From Bacillota bacterium (GTDB lineage Bacteria; Bacillota; Clostridia; Christensenellales; Aristaeellaceae): 6,659 nt of DNA. This document shows, one piece after another, positions 1-6,035 of the stretch. Each line of letters begins with the position of its first letter. Position 1 is the stretch's first letter. The notes under the pieces were generated by a model that saw only the letters and a program-made list of their open reading frames with translations, made no database searches and had not been told where the DNA came from. Location of the stretch: positions 1 to 6,659 of the forward strand of contig JAEWWY010000516.1 in assembly GCA_023458835.1 (NCBI GenBank), given 5' to 3'. Position numbers and translations under genes: made by a program.

Positions 1-411
1 GATATTTGCGGTGATACCAAGGCCCAGGTGGTGGTCAGCCCGGCCATCGGCGGCATGATCTTCGGCTTTGAGGCAAGCCGGCTTTTGAATCTGCGCTATG
101 TGTATACCGAGCGCAAGGATGGGGCCATGATCCTGCACCGGGGGTTTGACATTGCAAGGGGCACGCCCGTATTGGTGGTGGAGGATGTAGTCACCACCGG
201 CGGCAGCGTGCGGGAAGTGATGGAGATCGTACGCGCCTTGGGGGGAAATGTGGTGAAGGTGGCCTGTCTTGTGGATCGCTCGGGCGGAAAAGTAGACTTT
301 GGCGTGCCTTTTGTGTCACTCATCTCCTATGAAGTGGAGACGTGGGACGAAAAAGGGTGTCCCCTGTGCCAACAGGGAGCACCCGTAACAAAACCGGTGG
401 GCAGGCTTTAA
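1..411 (+). CDS. pyrE: Orotate phosphoribosyltransferase, 3' part (5' end cut by window)
   Basis: PyrE joins orotate to PRPP to give orotidine 5'-monophosphate in cytosolic de novo pyrimidine synthesis. The frame is open from base 1, and 136 residues are visible out of roughly 190-200 in the family, so the N-terminal third is missing. What remains is typical: SPAIGGMIFGFE near the start, the stretch TERKDGAMILHRGF, and the PRPP-binding motif VLVVEDVVTTGGS (about bases 169-207). A CPLC pair followed by Q-Q-G and then K-P closes the protein, as in the PyrE subgroup that ends in CPLC..G.P..KPGSR; here the last residues read KPVGRL instead. The stop TAA (409-411) overlaps the stop of the convergent acetyltransferase gene. 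The codons around CPLC also form a terminator hairpin for the opposite strand. The rest of a pyr operon would be expected to the left, outside the window. Confidence 0.93.
   Translation, partial: DICGDTKAQVVVSPAIGGMIFGFEASRLLNLRYVYTERKDGAMILHRGFDIARGTPVLVVEDVVTTGGSVREVMEIVRALGGNVVKVACLVDRSGGKVDFGVPFVSLISYEVETWDEKGCPLCQQGAPVTKPVGRL
350..384 (-). terminator. Intrinsic terminator of the rqcH-GNAT unit, embedded in pyrE
   Basis: Read on the minus strand, GGGTG (384-380) pairs with CACCC (359-355). After one C-A mismatch and one T-G wobble, CCCTGT (377-372) pairs with ACAGGG (367-362), closed by the four-base loop TGGC. Five Ts (354-350) follow directly. This is a classic Rho-independent terminator starting 24 nt after the GNAT stop codon. 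On the plus strand the same hairpin has no T-run, so it should act leftward only. It lies wholly within the conserved CPLC region of pyrE. Confidence 0.72.
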
Positions 412-977
412 ATATTTGCCAGAACGGTCCCGACCGTTTCCGCGCTGAGCTTTATGAAAGGCGTGGGGGGTACGGGACCATCGGGGAATTCGCCCAGCGT
501 TTTTTGCAGCCAGATGATATCGTGCCATTTGCCCAATTTATAGCCCGCTTTGGGAAAGACGCCCAACGTTTCAAAGCCGAACGCTGCATGCAGCCTCAGG
601 CTTTTTTCATTGGGCAGGGTCAGAACGCCGTAGACGGTTTGGTAACCCTGGATTTTCAGCAATTCCAAAAGGGCCGCGTACAGCTTCCGTCCGATGCCGC
701 GGCCGTGGAAATCCCGGTCCACGTATACCGACAGCTCCGCGTCCCACTGGTAGGCGTCATGGGGCCTAAGCTCCGCGGCATAGGCATAGCCAACAGCCTT
801 GCCGTTCTCTTCGCACACGATGAACGGATACTGCGGGATCAGCGATTGAATTTTGCCGGCAAAGCTTTCGGCCGTAGGCTCTTTCATGACGAAGGTGATG
901 GCCGTTTCCATCACATACGGATGGTAGATGCTGCACAGCGCTGCACCATCCTCCACGCGGGCGGTACGAAGAAGCAT
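408..977 (-). CDS. GNAT N-acetyltransferase, phosphinothricin acetyltransferase-like
   Basis: This 189-residue protein belongs to the GNAT fold, which moves the acetyl group of acetyl-CoA to an amine. The acetyl-CoA pyrophosphate-binding loop (motif A) is visible as D-F-H-G-R-G-I-G-R (about residues 89-97), after a strand reading ELSVYV. The segment NEKSLRLHAAFGFE (123-136) is motif B, and GYKLGKWHDIIWLQ (145-158) is the C-terminal signature seen in PAT/YwnH-like enzymes. Members of this group acetylate phosphinothricin, methionine sulfoximine or similar amino-acid analogues; the substrate here cannot be read from the sequence. A good ribosome site, AAGGAAG (990-984), sits 6 nt before the ATG. 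The gene follows rqcH by 20 nt, so the two are probably co-transcribed. The stop codon overlaps that of pyrE. Confidence 0.85.
   Translation of the reverse strand: MLLRTARVEDGAALCSIYHPYVMETAITFVMKEPTAESFAGKIQSLIPQYPFIVCEENGKAVGYAYAAELRPHDAYQWDAELSVYVDRDFHGRGIGRKLYAALLELLKIQGYQTVYGVLTLPNEKSLRLHAAFGFETLGVFPKAGYKLGKWHDIIWLQKTLGEFPDGPVPPTPFIKLSAETVGTVLANI
573..607 (+). terminator. Possible pyrE terminator inside the GNAT gene
   Basis: Plus-strand AAAGCC (573-578) can pair with GGCTTT (599-604). Between them lies the self-complementary GCTGCATGCAGC (583-594), and a run of six Ts covers 602-607. The structure starts about 160 nt after the pyrE stop. No better rightward terminator was seen nearby. 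It coincides with codons of the conserved GNAT motif B, so the pattern may be chance. Confidence 0.3.
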
Positions 978-997
978 GGGAATCTTCCTTTCATTTG

Positions 998-2749
998 CTA
1001 TTTTCCGGGCTGCAGCTCCCTGATCTTTTTGATATCGCTTTCAGACACGGTGATGTACAGCGTGCGCTGGTTGGTATAGATGACAAAGCCTGCCGGGCTG
1101 CCGCCGGGCTTTTTAACGTACTTGCGCAGCGTGTAGTCGATGGGCACCCCCGCGCTTTGCCTGCCCCGGCTGTAATAGGCGGCCAGTTGGGCGGCCTCCA
1201 GCAGGGTGGTTTCGGGAATATCCCCCTCCCTGCGGATGATGACGTGGGAGCCGGGCATGTCCTTGGCATGAAGCCAGGTTTCCTCCCCCCGGGCCGCGGA
1301 GGTGATCCTGTCGTTTTGCAGGCTGTTCTTGCCCACCAGCATCTCGATGCCGTCCCGGCTTTCATAGCGGAAGGGCCGGCTTTCCGGCAGCTTCCTTTGC
1401 ATCTTTCGGCTGTGGCTGGCCCGGACATATCCGGCCCTTTGCAATTCCTGCCTGATCTCCGAAAGCTCCGCTTCCTCCACGCACTTTTGCAAATCATCCA
1501 GCGCGCCTTCCAGGAAGGCAAGCTCCTTAAGCGTCTTTTCCTTTTGCGCGGCCGCCGTTTCCTTTGCGGCCCGGGCTTTTTGGTAGCGCTTGAAGTACCT
1601 TTGGGCGTTTTGGGCGGGGGTTAGCTGCCTGTCCAGGGCAATGTCCATCGATCCGCCCTCAGGGTCGTAGAAATTTTGCACCCTGGCCGTTTCCTGCCCC
1701 TTGCGCAATTGATACAGGTTGGCGTTGATCAGATCGCCCAGGATGCGGTACTCTTCCATGCGGTTGCTGTTTTCCAGCTCCGTTAGCTGCAGCGCCAGCT
1801 TCTTTTCGCACCGCTCAATATGGGTTTTGAGCAGCCTGTTGAGGGATGCGCTTTTTTGCGCGATGCGCTCCGCCTGGTCCCGGGTGGAAAAAAACGCGTC
1901 CAGCGCCTGACTGATGGAGCCGCAGTCTCTTTGCAGCGTTGTATCCCGGCTAAGGTAGGGGAAGGGAAAAACGTCGGTGGCCGCGCCATCCTGGTCCGTT
2001 TTAAGCACCGGGGGCGCAAGCGTGGGGATAAGCTTCATAAAATCAAACAGCCGCTGGCTCAGAACAGGCATATCGCTTTCTTCCAGCAAAGCCTTGTCGC
2101 TGCCGGTCAGCCGGTAAGCGATCTCCTGGGCGGCAACGGCGGATAAGCCCCGGAAAACGGAGGCCAGCGCCTTGTCCAGCCGGCCGTTGAAGGCGGCCAG
2201 CCGCGTAAGCGCTTCCTCTTTGGAGAACGCGGTAGGGTCCAGCTTGTCCTGGGCGGGAGGTGATTCATAGGGCAGGCCGGGCAGCACCTCCCGCACGCGG
2301 CTCATGTCGTGGCCTACATGCCGGATGGCATCGATGATCTTTCCCTGCGCGTCCACCGCGATCAGGTTGGAGTGGCGGCCCATGATTTCCAGTATCAGCG
2401 TGCGGGTGGTCACAATACCCAGTTCATCCGTATTTTCTATCTCCATATGGAGAACGCGGTCGCCGCCGATCTGGCGCAGGGAAAGCACGCGTCCGCCCAG
2501 CAGATGCTTGCGCATCAGCATGCAGAACATGGGCGGCTCCATGGGGTTGGATAAATTCCGCGCCGTGAGGTGCGCCCTGGCGTTGTTGGGGCTGGCGCAC
2601 AAAAGCAGCCTGTGGTTTTCCCCCTGGCTGCGGATGGTTAATACCAGCACGTCTTTTTCCGGCTGGGCCACCTTGTCGATGCGCCCCTTTTCCAGCTTTG
2701 CGTTCAGTTCCCGGGCTGCAAATTGCAGCGTCAGGCCATCCATGGGCAT
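998..2749 (-). CDS. rqcH: RqcH (Rqc2/NFACT homologue), ribosome-associated quality control factor
   Basis: RqcH binds the stalled 50S subunit carrying peptidyl-tRNA and recruits alanyl-tRNA, so that C-terminal alanine tails mark the failed peptide for proteolysis. It was formerly annotated as fibronectin-binding protein FbpA. The protein has 583 residues, normal for the family. The NFACT-N domain fills the first half, with the motif EIMGRHSNLI (121-130) and, at 97-98, the D-R pair needed for tRNA recruitment in B. subtilis. A helical, coiled-coil-like stretch follows (about 290-440). The NFACT-R domain (about 455-570) shows VGKNSLQND, TWLHAKDMPGSHVII and a KKPGG...VIYTN block. I chose the ATG at 2749 because AAGGAGG lies 8 nt upstream and a longer reading from 2800 would start upstream of the promoter's -10 box. 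That start also places D-R at 97/98, the Bacillus numbering. It is the first gene of a two-gene leftward unit. Confidence 0.93.
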   Translation of the reverse strand: MPMDGLTLQFAARELNAKLEKGRIDKVAQPEKDVLVLTIRSQGENHRLLLCASPNNARAHLTARNLSNPMEPPMFCMLMRKHLLGGRVLSLRQIGGDRVLHMEIENTDELGIVTTRTLILEIMGRHSNLIAVDAQGKIIDAIRHVGHDMSRVREVLPGLPYESPPAQDKLDPTAFSKEEALTRLAAFNGRLDKALASVFRGLSAVAAQEIAYRLTGSDKALLEESDMPVLSQRLFDFMKLIPTLAPPVLKTDQDGAATDVFPFPYLSRDTTLQRDCGSISQALDAFFSTRDQAERIAQKSASLNRLLKTHIERCEKKLALQLTELENSNRMEEYRILGDLINANLYQLRKGQETARVQNFYDPEGGSMDIALDRQLTPAQNAQRYFKRYQKARAAKETAAAQKEKTLKELAFLEGALDDLQKCVEEAELSEIRQELQRAGYVRASHSRKMQRKLPESRPFRYESRDGIEMLVGKNSLQNDRITSAARGEETWLHAKDMPGSHVIIRREGDIPETTLLEAAQLAAYYSRGRQSAGVPIDYTLRKYVKKPGGSPAGFVIYTNQRTLYITVSESDIKKIRELQPGK

Positions 2750-2757
2750 GCTGCTAT

Positions 2758-2764
2758 CCTCCTT
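2758..2764 (-). promoter_or_regulatory. Ribosome binding site of rqcH
   Basis: AAGGAGG on the minus strand lies 8 nt before the ATG at 2749. It fixes that start against the in-frame ATG at 2743 (14 nt away) and the one at 2800, which lies upstream of the -10 box. Confidence 0.85.
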
Positions 2765-2779
2765 GATGCGATGGAAGAT

Positions 2780-2808
2780 ATTATAATGCCAAATGGACAA
2801 TTGCGCAA
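2780..2808 (-). promoter_or_regulatory. Sigma-A-type promoter of rqcH
   Basis: On the minus strand, TTGCGC (2808-2803) is followed after exactly 17 nt by a perfect TATAAT (2785-2780). The transcript would begin near 2773, giving a short leader of about 25 nt before the rqcH ATG. The -35 box lies in the palindrome TTGCGCAA (2801-2808). Confidence 0.7.
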
Positions 2809-2809
2809 A

Positions 2810-2838
2810 TTGATTCGAAAAAGCGGCTATGCTACTTT
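2810..2838 (+). promoter_or_regulatory. Candidate vegetative promoter facing gerM
   Basis: TTGATT (2810-2815), a 17-nt spacer and TACTTT (2833-2838), with an upstream TG (2830-2831) making an extended -10. The -10 matches consensus at only three of six positions, so this is a candidate only. It would supply vegetative transcription of the rph-rdgB fusion and ysnB. Confidence 0.35.
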
Positions 2839-2841
2839 TTC
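2817..2841. repeat. 7-bp inverted repeat in the divergent control region
   Basis: GAAAAAG (2817-2823) and CTTTTTC (2835-2841) are perfect inverted arms around an 11-nt centre. The repeat lies just upstream of the rqcH -35 box and covers the candidate rightward -10 box. It could be an operator; no binding family is recognised. Confidence 0.4.
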
Positions 2842-2865
2842 AGGTATGCGCTGTTGAATAGACAT

Positions 2866-2894
2866 TCATAGCCGGATGCATGGGGGCATACACT
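2866..2894 (+). promoter_or_regulatory. Sigma-E-like sporulation promoter of gerM
   Basis: CATACACT (2887-2894) fits the B. subtilis sigma-E -10 consensus CATACAMT at every position. TCATAGC (2866-2872), 14 nt upstream, fits the KMATATT -35 box at five of seven positions. Transcription would begin near 2901, about 13 nt before the gerM ribosome site. Mother-cell expression is what is expected for gerM. The consensus comes from Bacillus and its use here is inference. Confidence 0.6.
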
Positions 2895-2913
2895 TTCACT
2901 GCAATCATCAAGC

Positions 2914-2919
2914 AAGGAG
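2914..2919 (+). promoter_or_regulatory. Ribosome binding site of gerM
   Basis: AAGGAG lies 8 nt before the GTG at 2928 and settles the start there. The in-frame ATG at 2880 has no comparable site and lies upstream of the sigma-E-like -10 box. Another in-frame GTG at 2919 overlaps this site. Confidence 0.75.
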
Positions 2920-2927
2920 TGAGCTTT

Positions 2928-3956
2928 GTGAAGATCAAGCGGACGGATATCGAGCGCATTCTGATCCTATGCGCGGCGGCGCTGGTGGTAGTTCTGGCCC
3001 TGCGAGGATTGGGGCCTAAATCGACTCAGATCCTGTATGAGGACCAGCCGCTGGACGTAACACAGACCACTACTACCCAGGTTCAGGGGGATACACAGCC
3101 AACTGTGGTGTTTTACCAGGATGGCGAAGGCTATCTGGTGCCGGTCACCAGGCAGATACCCAAGCAGGATGGGGTTGCCAAGGCGACCTTGGGCCTGATG
3201 GTAAAAAGCAGCGAGAACGACCTGCAAGCCGCGCGGCTGGGCCTTCGGACCGTGATCCCGGAAGGCACCACCTTTGATATCAACATTGCCGATCAAAAGG
3301 CCAGGGTGGATATGAGCAAGGAGGCGCTCACCTGCGCCAGCGCCGAGGAGGAGCTGCTCATGGTGCAGGCCGTGGCCAGCGCTTTGACCACCTTCCCCAC
3401 GGTGGATGAGGTATCCTTCCTCTTTGATGGGCAGTCAAGAAGCAAGCTGACCAACGGCACGGATGTGAGCGGCGCGTTTACGGAGGATGGCCTGAATATG
3501 GAAAGCGTCTCCACCTCCTCCACCGCCAATGCCGGCATGATCCAACTGTATTTCCCCTCCCAGACGGGGCGGATGTTGATCCCCGTCACGCGCACCGTTT
3601 TCTCCACCGCCGATCTGACCACCGCCATGCTGGAGCTGGCCAAGGGCCCCAGGGATGACAGCGGGCTGGAGCGTCCCATTCCCAAGGACTGCGGCCTGAA
3701 CGGCGTCACCATGAAGGACGGCACGGTTACGGTGAACTTCACCAAGGAGTTCATGGAGGTTGCCCAGCAGTCCGACGGCGGCAAGCAGGCGCTTCGGGCC
3801 ATCCTGTTCACCTGCTCCCAATTCCCCGGCGTCAAGAAGGTGGAAGTGCAGGTAGAGGGCGAGAAGTTCGTGCCCAAGCAGGAGGATACAGCCACCTTCG
3901 TCAATGAGGAACAGGACGTGCTGGCGCAATACCCCGGCATCATCGAGATCGATTAA
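2928..3956 (+). CDS. gerM: GerM-like sporulation/germination protein with two GerMN domains
   Basis: In B. subtilis GerM is a membrane-anchored mother-cell protein that helps assemble the SpoIIIA-SpoIIQ channel across the spore envelopes; that role is assumed here from family and gene order. Starting at GTG 2928 the protein has 342 residues. A short basic head is followed by one membrane segment (about 11-27), a Thr/Gln-rich linker (44-58) and two GerMN repeats (about 59-170 and 204-315). The repeats share a Y/F-then-V/I-P-V-T-R beginning (LVPVTR at 70-75, LIPVTR at 217-222) and an FP-x-V-(D/K) ending before the last strand (156-160, 299-303). There is a Cys at 15, but Leu precedes it, so this is not a normal lipobox and anchoring by the helix is more likely than lipidation. 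The gene heads a rightward cluster and has its own sigma-E-like promoter. Confidence 0.82.
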   Translation: MKIKRTDIERILILCAAALVVVLALRGLGPKSTQILYEDQPLDVTQTTTTQVQGDTQPTVVFYQDGEGYLVPVTRQIPKQDGVAKATLGLMVKSSENDLQAARLGLRTVIPEGTTFDINIADQKARVDMSKEALTCASAEEELLMVQAVASALTTFPTVDEVSFLFDGQSRSKLTNGTDVSGAFTEDGLNMESVSTSSTANAGMIQLYFPSQTGRMLIPVTRTVFSTADLTTAMLELAKGPRDDSGLERPIPKDCGLNGVTMKDGTVTVNFTKEFMEVAQQSDGGKQALRAILFTCSQFPGVKKVEVQVEGEKFVPKQEDTATFVNEEQDVLAQYPGIIEID

Positions 3957-4017
3957 TGCCGCTTTTACGGAAGGAATTTCTTTAAAAAAGAAGAACAAGA
4001 TACAGTCAGGAATTCCG

Positions 4018-4087
4018 GGAAAGGGACGGCCCAAAGGTGTGCTGCCGGGAAACCGCCTGCGCCTTCATCCGCCCCTTTCCATTTTTT
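4018..4087 (+). terminator. Hairpin plus T-run between gerM and rph-rdgB (terminator or attenuator)
   Basis: GGAAAGGG (4018-4025) pairs perfectly with CCCTTTCC (4073-4080), and six Ts follow at 4082-4087. The 47-nt interior can fold further, for instance CGG-GAAA-CCG (4046-4055), a mini-hairpin with a GNRA loop. The T-run ends only 3 nt before the rph ribosome site. The structure could end the gerM transcript or act as a conditional attenuator. The loop is long, so confidence is limited, and I recognise no known riboswitch class. Confidence 0.4.
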
Positions 4088-4090
4088 GTG

Positions 4091-4095
4091 GGAGG
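4091..4095 (+). promoter_or_regulatory. Ribosome binding site of the rph-rdgB fusion
   Basis: GGAGG lies 7 nt before the ATG at 4103. It sets the start there, excluding the 22 extra residues of an upstream ATG at 4037 that show no family similarity. Confidence 0.75.
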
Positions 4096-4102
4096 GACAA
4101 GC

Positions 4103-5419
4103 ATGACAAGAACAGACGGGCGGACGCCCGACCAGCCCCGCAACTGTGTGATTCTCCCCGGCTTTGTAGGCACGGCGGACGGAAGCTGCCTCATTGAAAC
4201 GGGCAAGACCCGGGTCATTTGCACCGCCTCGGTGGAGGAGGAGGTTCCGCCCTTTTTAAGGGGGAAAGGCCAGGGCTGGGTGACGGCGGAATACGCCATG
4301 CTGCCGGCCTCCACCGGGCGGCGCAAGGCCCGGGACGGCATCAAGAAGGATGGCCGCAGCGTGGAGATCCAGCGGCTCATCGGCAGAAGCCTGCGCCAGG
4401 CGGTGGATATGAAGGCGCTGGGGGAGCGGACCATCACCCTGGATTGCGACGTTCTGGAGGCCGACGGCGGTACCCGCACCGCCTCCATTACCGGCGCGTT
4501 CGTGGCGCTGACGCTGGCGGTGGACAAGCTGATCAATGCGGGAAAGCTTTCGCGTTCGCCTTTAAGGCGTCAGGTGGCGGCCATCAGCGCAGGCGTGGTG
4601 AAGGATACGACCTGTTTGGACCTGTGCTATATAGAGGACAGCGGCGCGCAGGTGGACATGAACCTTGTCATGAATGACCTGGGGGAATTCATTGAGCTGC
4701 AGGGCACGGGGGAAGGGCGGGCCTTTTCCAGGGCGGAAATGGAGCAATTGCTCACCCTGGGGGAAGCGGGCATCCGCAGCTTGATGGCGGCCCAGCGGCA
4801 GGCGCTCGGGGAGAAGGCGAAGCTTGTCGCGGTAAAGCCCCTGCTGGTGGCCGCCACCGGGAATGCCCATAAGCTCAAGGAGCTTTCGGTGATGTTCGGC
4901 GGCCACTTTGAGGTGGTGTCCATGTATGACGCGGGCTTTGCGGGGGAGATCGAGGAGAACGGGGCCACCTTCCAGGAGAACGCGGCGCTTAAGGCTGAGG
5001 CCGTGGCAAAAGCTACGGGGCAATGGGCGCTGGCGGATGACAGCGGGCTTTCGGTGGATGCGCTCCATGGCGCGCCCGGGGTATACTCCGCCAGATACGC
5101 CGGGGAGCATGGCAACGACGCGGCCAACAACGCGCTGCTCCTTAAAAACCTGGAGGGGGAAACAAACCGGGCCGCAAGGTTCATTTCCGCCATAGCCTTG
5201 GCCTGTCCGGGCCAGGCAACGAAAGTGGTGGAGGGGGATTGCCCCGGCGTGATCCTGCATGCGCCCAGGGGGACAGGCGGATTCGGCTATGATCCTCTCT
5301 TCCTGTACGAAACGGGGGAAACCTTCGCGCAAATGCCGGCGGAGGAAAAGAATGCCGTAAGCCACAGGGCCAGGGCGGCTCAAAAGATGCTGGAATATAT
5401 TCAAAGAACATTCAAGTAG
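4103..5419 (+). CDS. rph-rdgB: Fused RNase PH / XTP-dITP pyrophosphatase (Rph-RdgB)
   Basis: One continuous 438-residue frame carries two enzymes. Residues 1-240 are a full RNase PH, which trims tRNA 3' ends by phosphorolysis. It shows D-G-R near the start, GWVTAEYAMLP (58-68), EIQRLIGRSLR (88-98), DCDVLEADGGTRTASITGA (114-132), EDSGAQVDMN (178-187) and ELQGTGE (198-204). The phosphate-contacting arginines are likely R85 and R125. Residues 247-438 are a full RdgB/HAM1 protein, which hydrolyses XTP, dITP and ITP to monophosphates. It shows ATGNAHKLKE (251-260), ENGATFQENA (285-294), ADDSGLSVDALHGAPGVYSAR (311-331), GGFGYDP (392-398) and SHRARA (420-425). Only about six residues join the domains, and I see no internal stop or convincing restart site. 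In B. subtilis these are adjacent genes, rph and ysnA. Both active sites look intact. ysnB follows 10 nt later. Confidence 0.93.
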   Translation: MTRTDGRTPDQPRNCVILPGFVGTADGSCLIETGKTRVICTASVEEEVPPFLRGKGQGWVTAEYAMLPASTGRRKARDGIKKDGRSVEIQRLIGRSLRQAVDMKALGERTITLDCDVLEADGGTRTASITGAFVALTLAVDKLINAGKLSRSPLRRQVAAISAGVVKDTTCLDLCYIEDSGAQVDMNLVMNDLGEFIELQGTGEGRAFSRAEMEQLLTLGEAGIRSLMAAQRQALGEKAKLVAVKPLLVAATGNAHKLKELSVMFGGHFEVVSMYDAGFAGEIEENGATFQENAALKAEAVAKATGQWALADDSGLSVDALHGAPGVYSARYAGEHGNDAANNALLLKNLEGETNRAARFISAIALACPGQATKVVEGDCPGVILHAPRGTGGFGYDPLFLYETGETFAQMPAEEKNAVSHRARAAQKMLEYIQRTFK

Positions 5420-5429
5420 GAGGCGCAAC

Positions 5430-5942
5430 ATGCGCGCGGCCTTGTTCAGCGACAGCCATGGAGATATGGCCGCTTTGCGAAACGCGGTGGAAGCGGCCAT
5501 GAAACATGGCAAAATCGATTTGTTCGCGTTTTTGGGAGACGGCGTTCAGGATTTTTACGATTTGACGCAGGTTATGAAAGAGCATAACCCAATGGCGGTG
5601 GTCCAGGCGGTGCGGGGGAACAATGACCATGCCATGATGGGGTTGAAGGAAGAAGCGGTCATAAAATCGGAAGGCCTTTGGCTTTTCCTTTCCCACGGCC
5701 ACCGCCAGCGGGTAAAGCTTACCGACAGGTTCCTGATCGACGACGCAAGGGACAGGCATTGCCGCGTCGCGCTGTTTGGCCATACGCACCGCGCCTTCTG
5801 CCAGGAGAAGGAGGGCGTGCTGCTCATGAATCCGGGCTCCGTGTCGCTGCCCATGGGGCCGGGCCCCACCTTCGGCCTGCTGGATATCAGCCCGGACGGC
5901 ATACTCAAACCGCAGAGTCTCCATTTGAAGGGATTTTTTTGA
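5430..5942 (+). CDS. ysnB: YfcE/MJ0936-family metallophosphodiesterase (YsnB-like)
   Basis: This 170-residue protein is a small calcineurin-like phosphoesterase, full length for the family. All metal-binding motifs are present: D8-x-H10 (SDSHGD), G-D37 (FLGDG), G-N64-N-D (RGNND), H89 (LSHGH) and GHTH (117-120), then NPGS (134-137). Such enzymes hydrolyse model phosphodiesters in vitro with two metal ions; the natural substrate is unsettled. It is cytosolic, with no signal or membrane segment. GGAGG (5418-5422) overlaps the stop of rph-rdgB and lies 7 nt before the ATG, so translation is probably coupled. The position after rdgB matches ysnB of B. subtilis. The gene ends in seven Ts that overlap its TGA stop, with only a weak stem in front. 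Confidence 0.9.
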   Translation: MRAALFSDSHGDMAALRNAVEAAMKHGKIDLFAFLGDGVQDFYDLTQVMKEHNPMAVVQAVRGNNDHAMMGLKEEAVIKSEGLWLFLSHGHRQRVKLTDRFLIDDARDRHCRVALFGHTHRAFCQEKEGVLLMNPGSVSLPMGPGPTFGLLDISPDGILKPQSLHLKGFF

Positions 5943-5988
5943 TGAGAACAATGCCGGCTGGCTGTACGTCCCATAACGAAGGAGTTGC

Positions 5989-6017
5989 CAAGCAATCTCC
6001 CGGCAATGAAGCCAACA
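5989..6017 (+). repeat. Diverged direct repeat, copy 1
   Basis: This segment begins CAAGCA and ends GAAGCCAACA. It aligns by eye with 6138-6169 at 24 of 29 positions plus one 3-nt gap. Similarity continues in patches: ACACCGTAGAGGC (6026-6038) against ACACCGCAGGGGC (6174-6186), and GCTTGCCGCGGACAG (6076-6090) against GCTTGCTGCGACAG (6326-6339). The repeated unit is therefore about 150 bases long. Confidence 0.55.
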
Positions 6018-6035
6018 TGCGCTTTACACCGTAGA

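Noticed and set aside
592..607. Four-base hairpin AGCC-TCA-GGCT with T-run as a stand-alone terminator
   Set aside because: The stem is too short by itself. Only the larger fold from 573 was kept, at low confidence.
342..1079. 245-residue plus-strand open frame across the GNAT gene
   Set aside because: It is a shadow of the GNAT and rqcH codons, with no domain resemblance, and the minus-strand genes explain the region fully.
2750..2800. Longer rqcH start adding 17 residues
   Set aside because: It would begin upstream of the TATAAT box (2785-2780), so its codons would not be in the transcript. AAGGAGG and the D97-R98 numbering both favour 2749.
2880..2927. Longer gerM start at ATG 2880
   Set aside because: It lies upstream of the sigma-E-like -10 box and has no good ribosome site, whereas GTG 2928 has AAGGAG 8 nt upstream.
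2923..2972. Lipobox around Cys15 of GerM
   Set aside because: Leu precedes the Cys where Gly, Ala or Ser is expected, so a simple membrane anchor is the better reading.
4037..4102. Longer start for the rph-rdgB fusion
   Set aside because: The extra 22 residues run through the hairpin and T-run, resemble no RNase PH, and lack a ribosome site.
5905..5940. Terminator at the end of ysnB (TCAAA/TTTGA stem, seven Ts at 5934-5940)
   Set aside because: The stem is only 5 bp, AT-rich, with a 14-nt loop, and lies inside the coding sequence. It is too weak to call.
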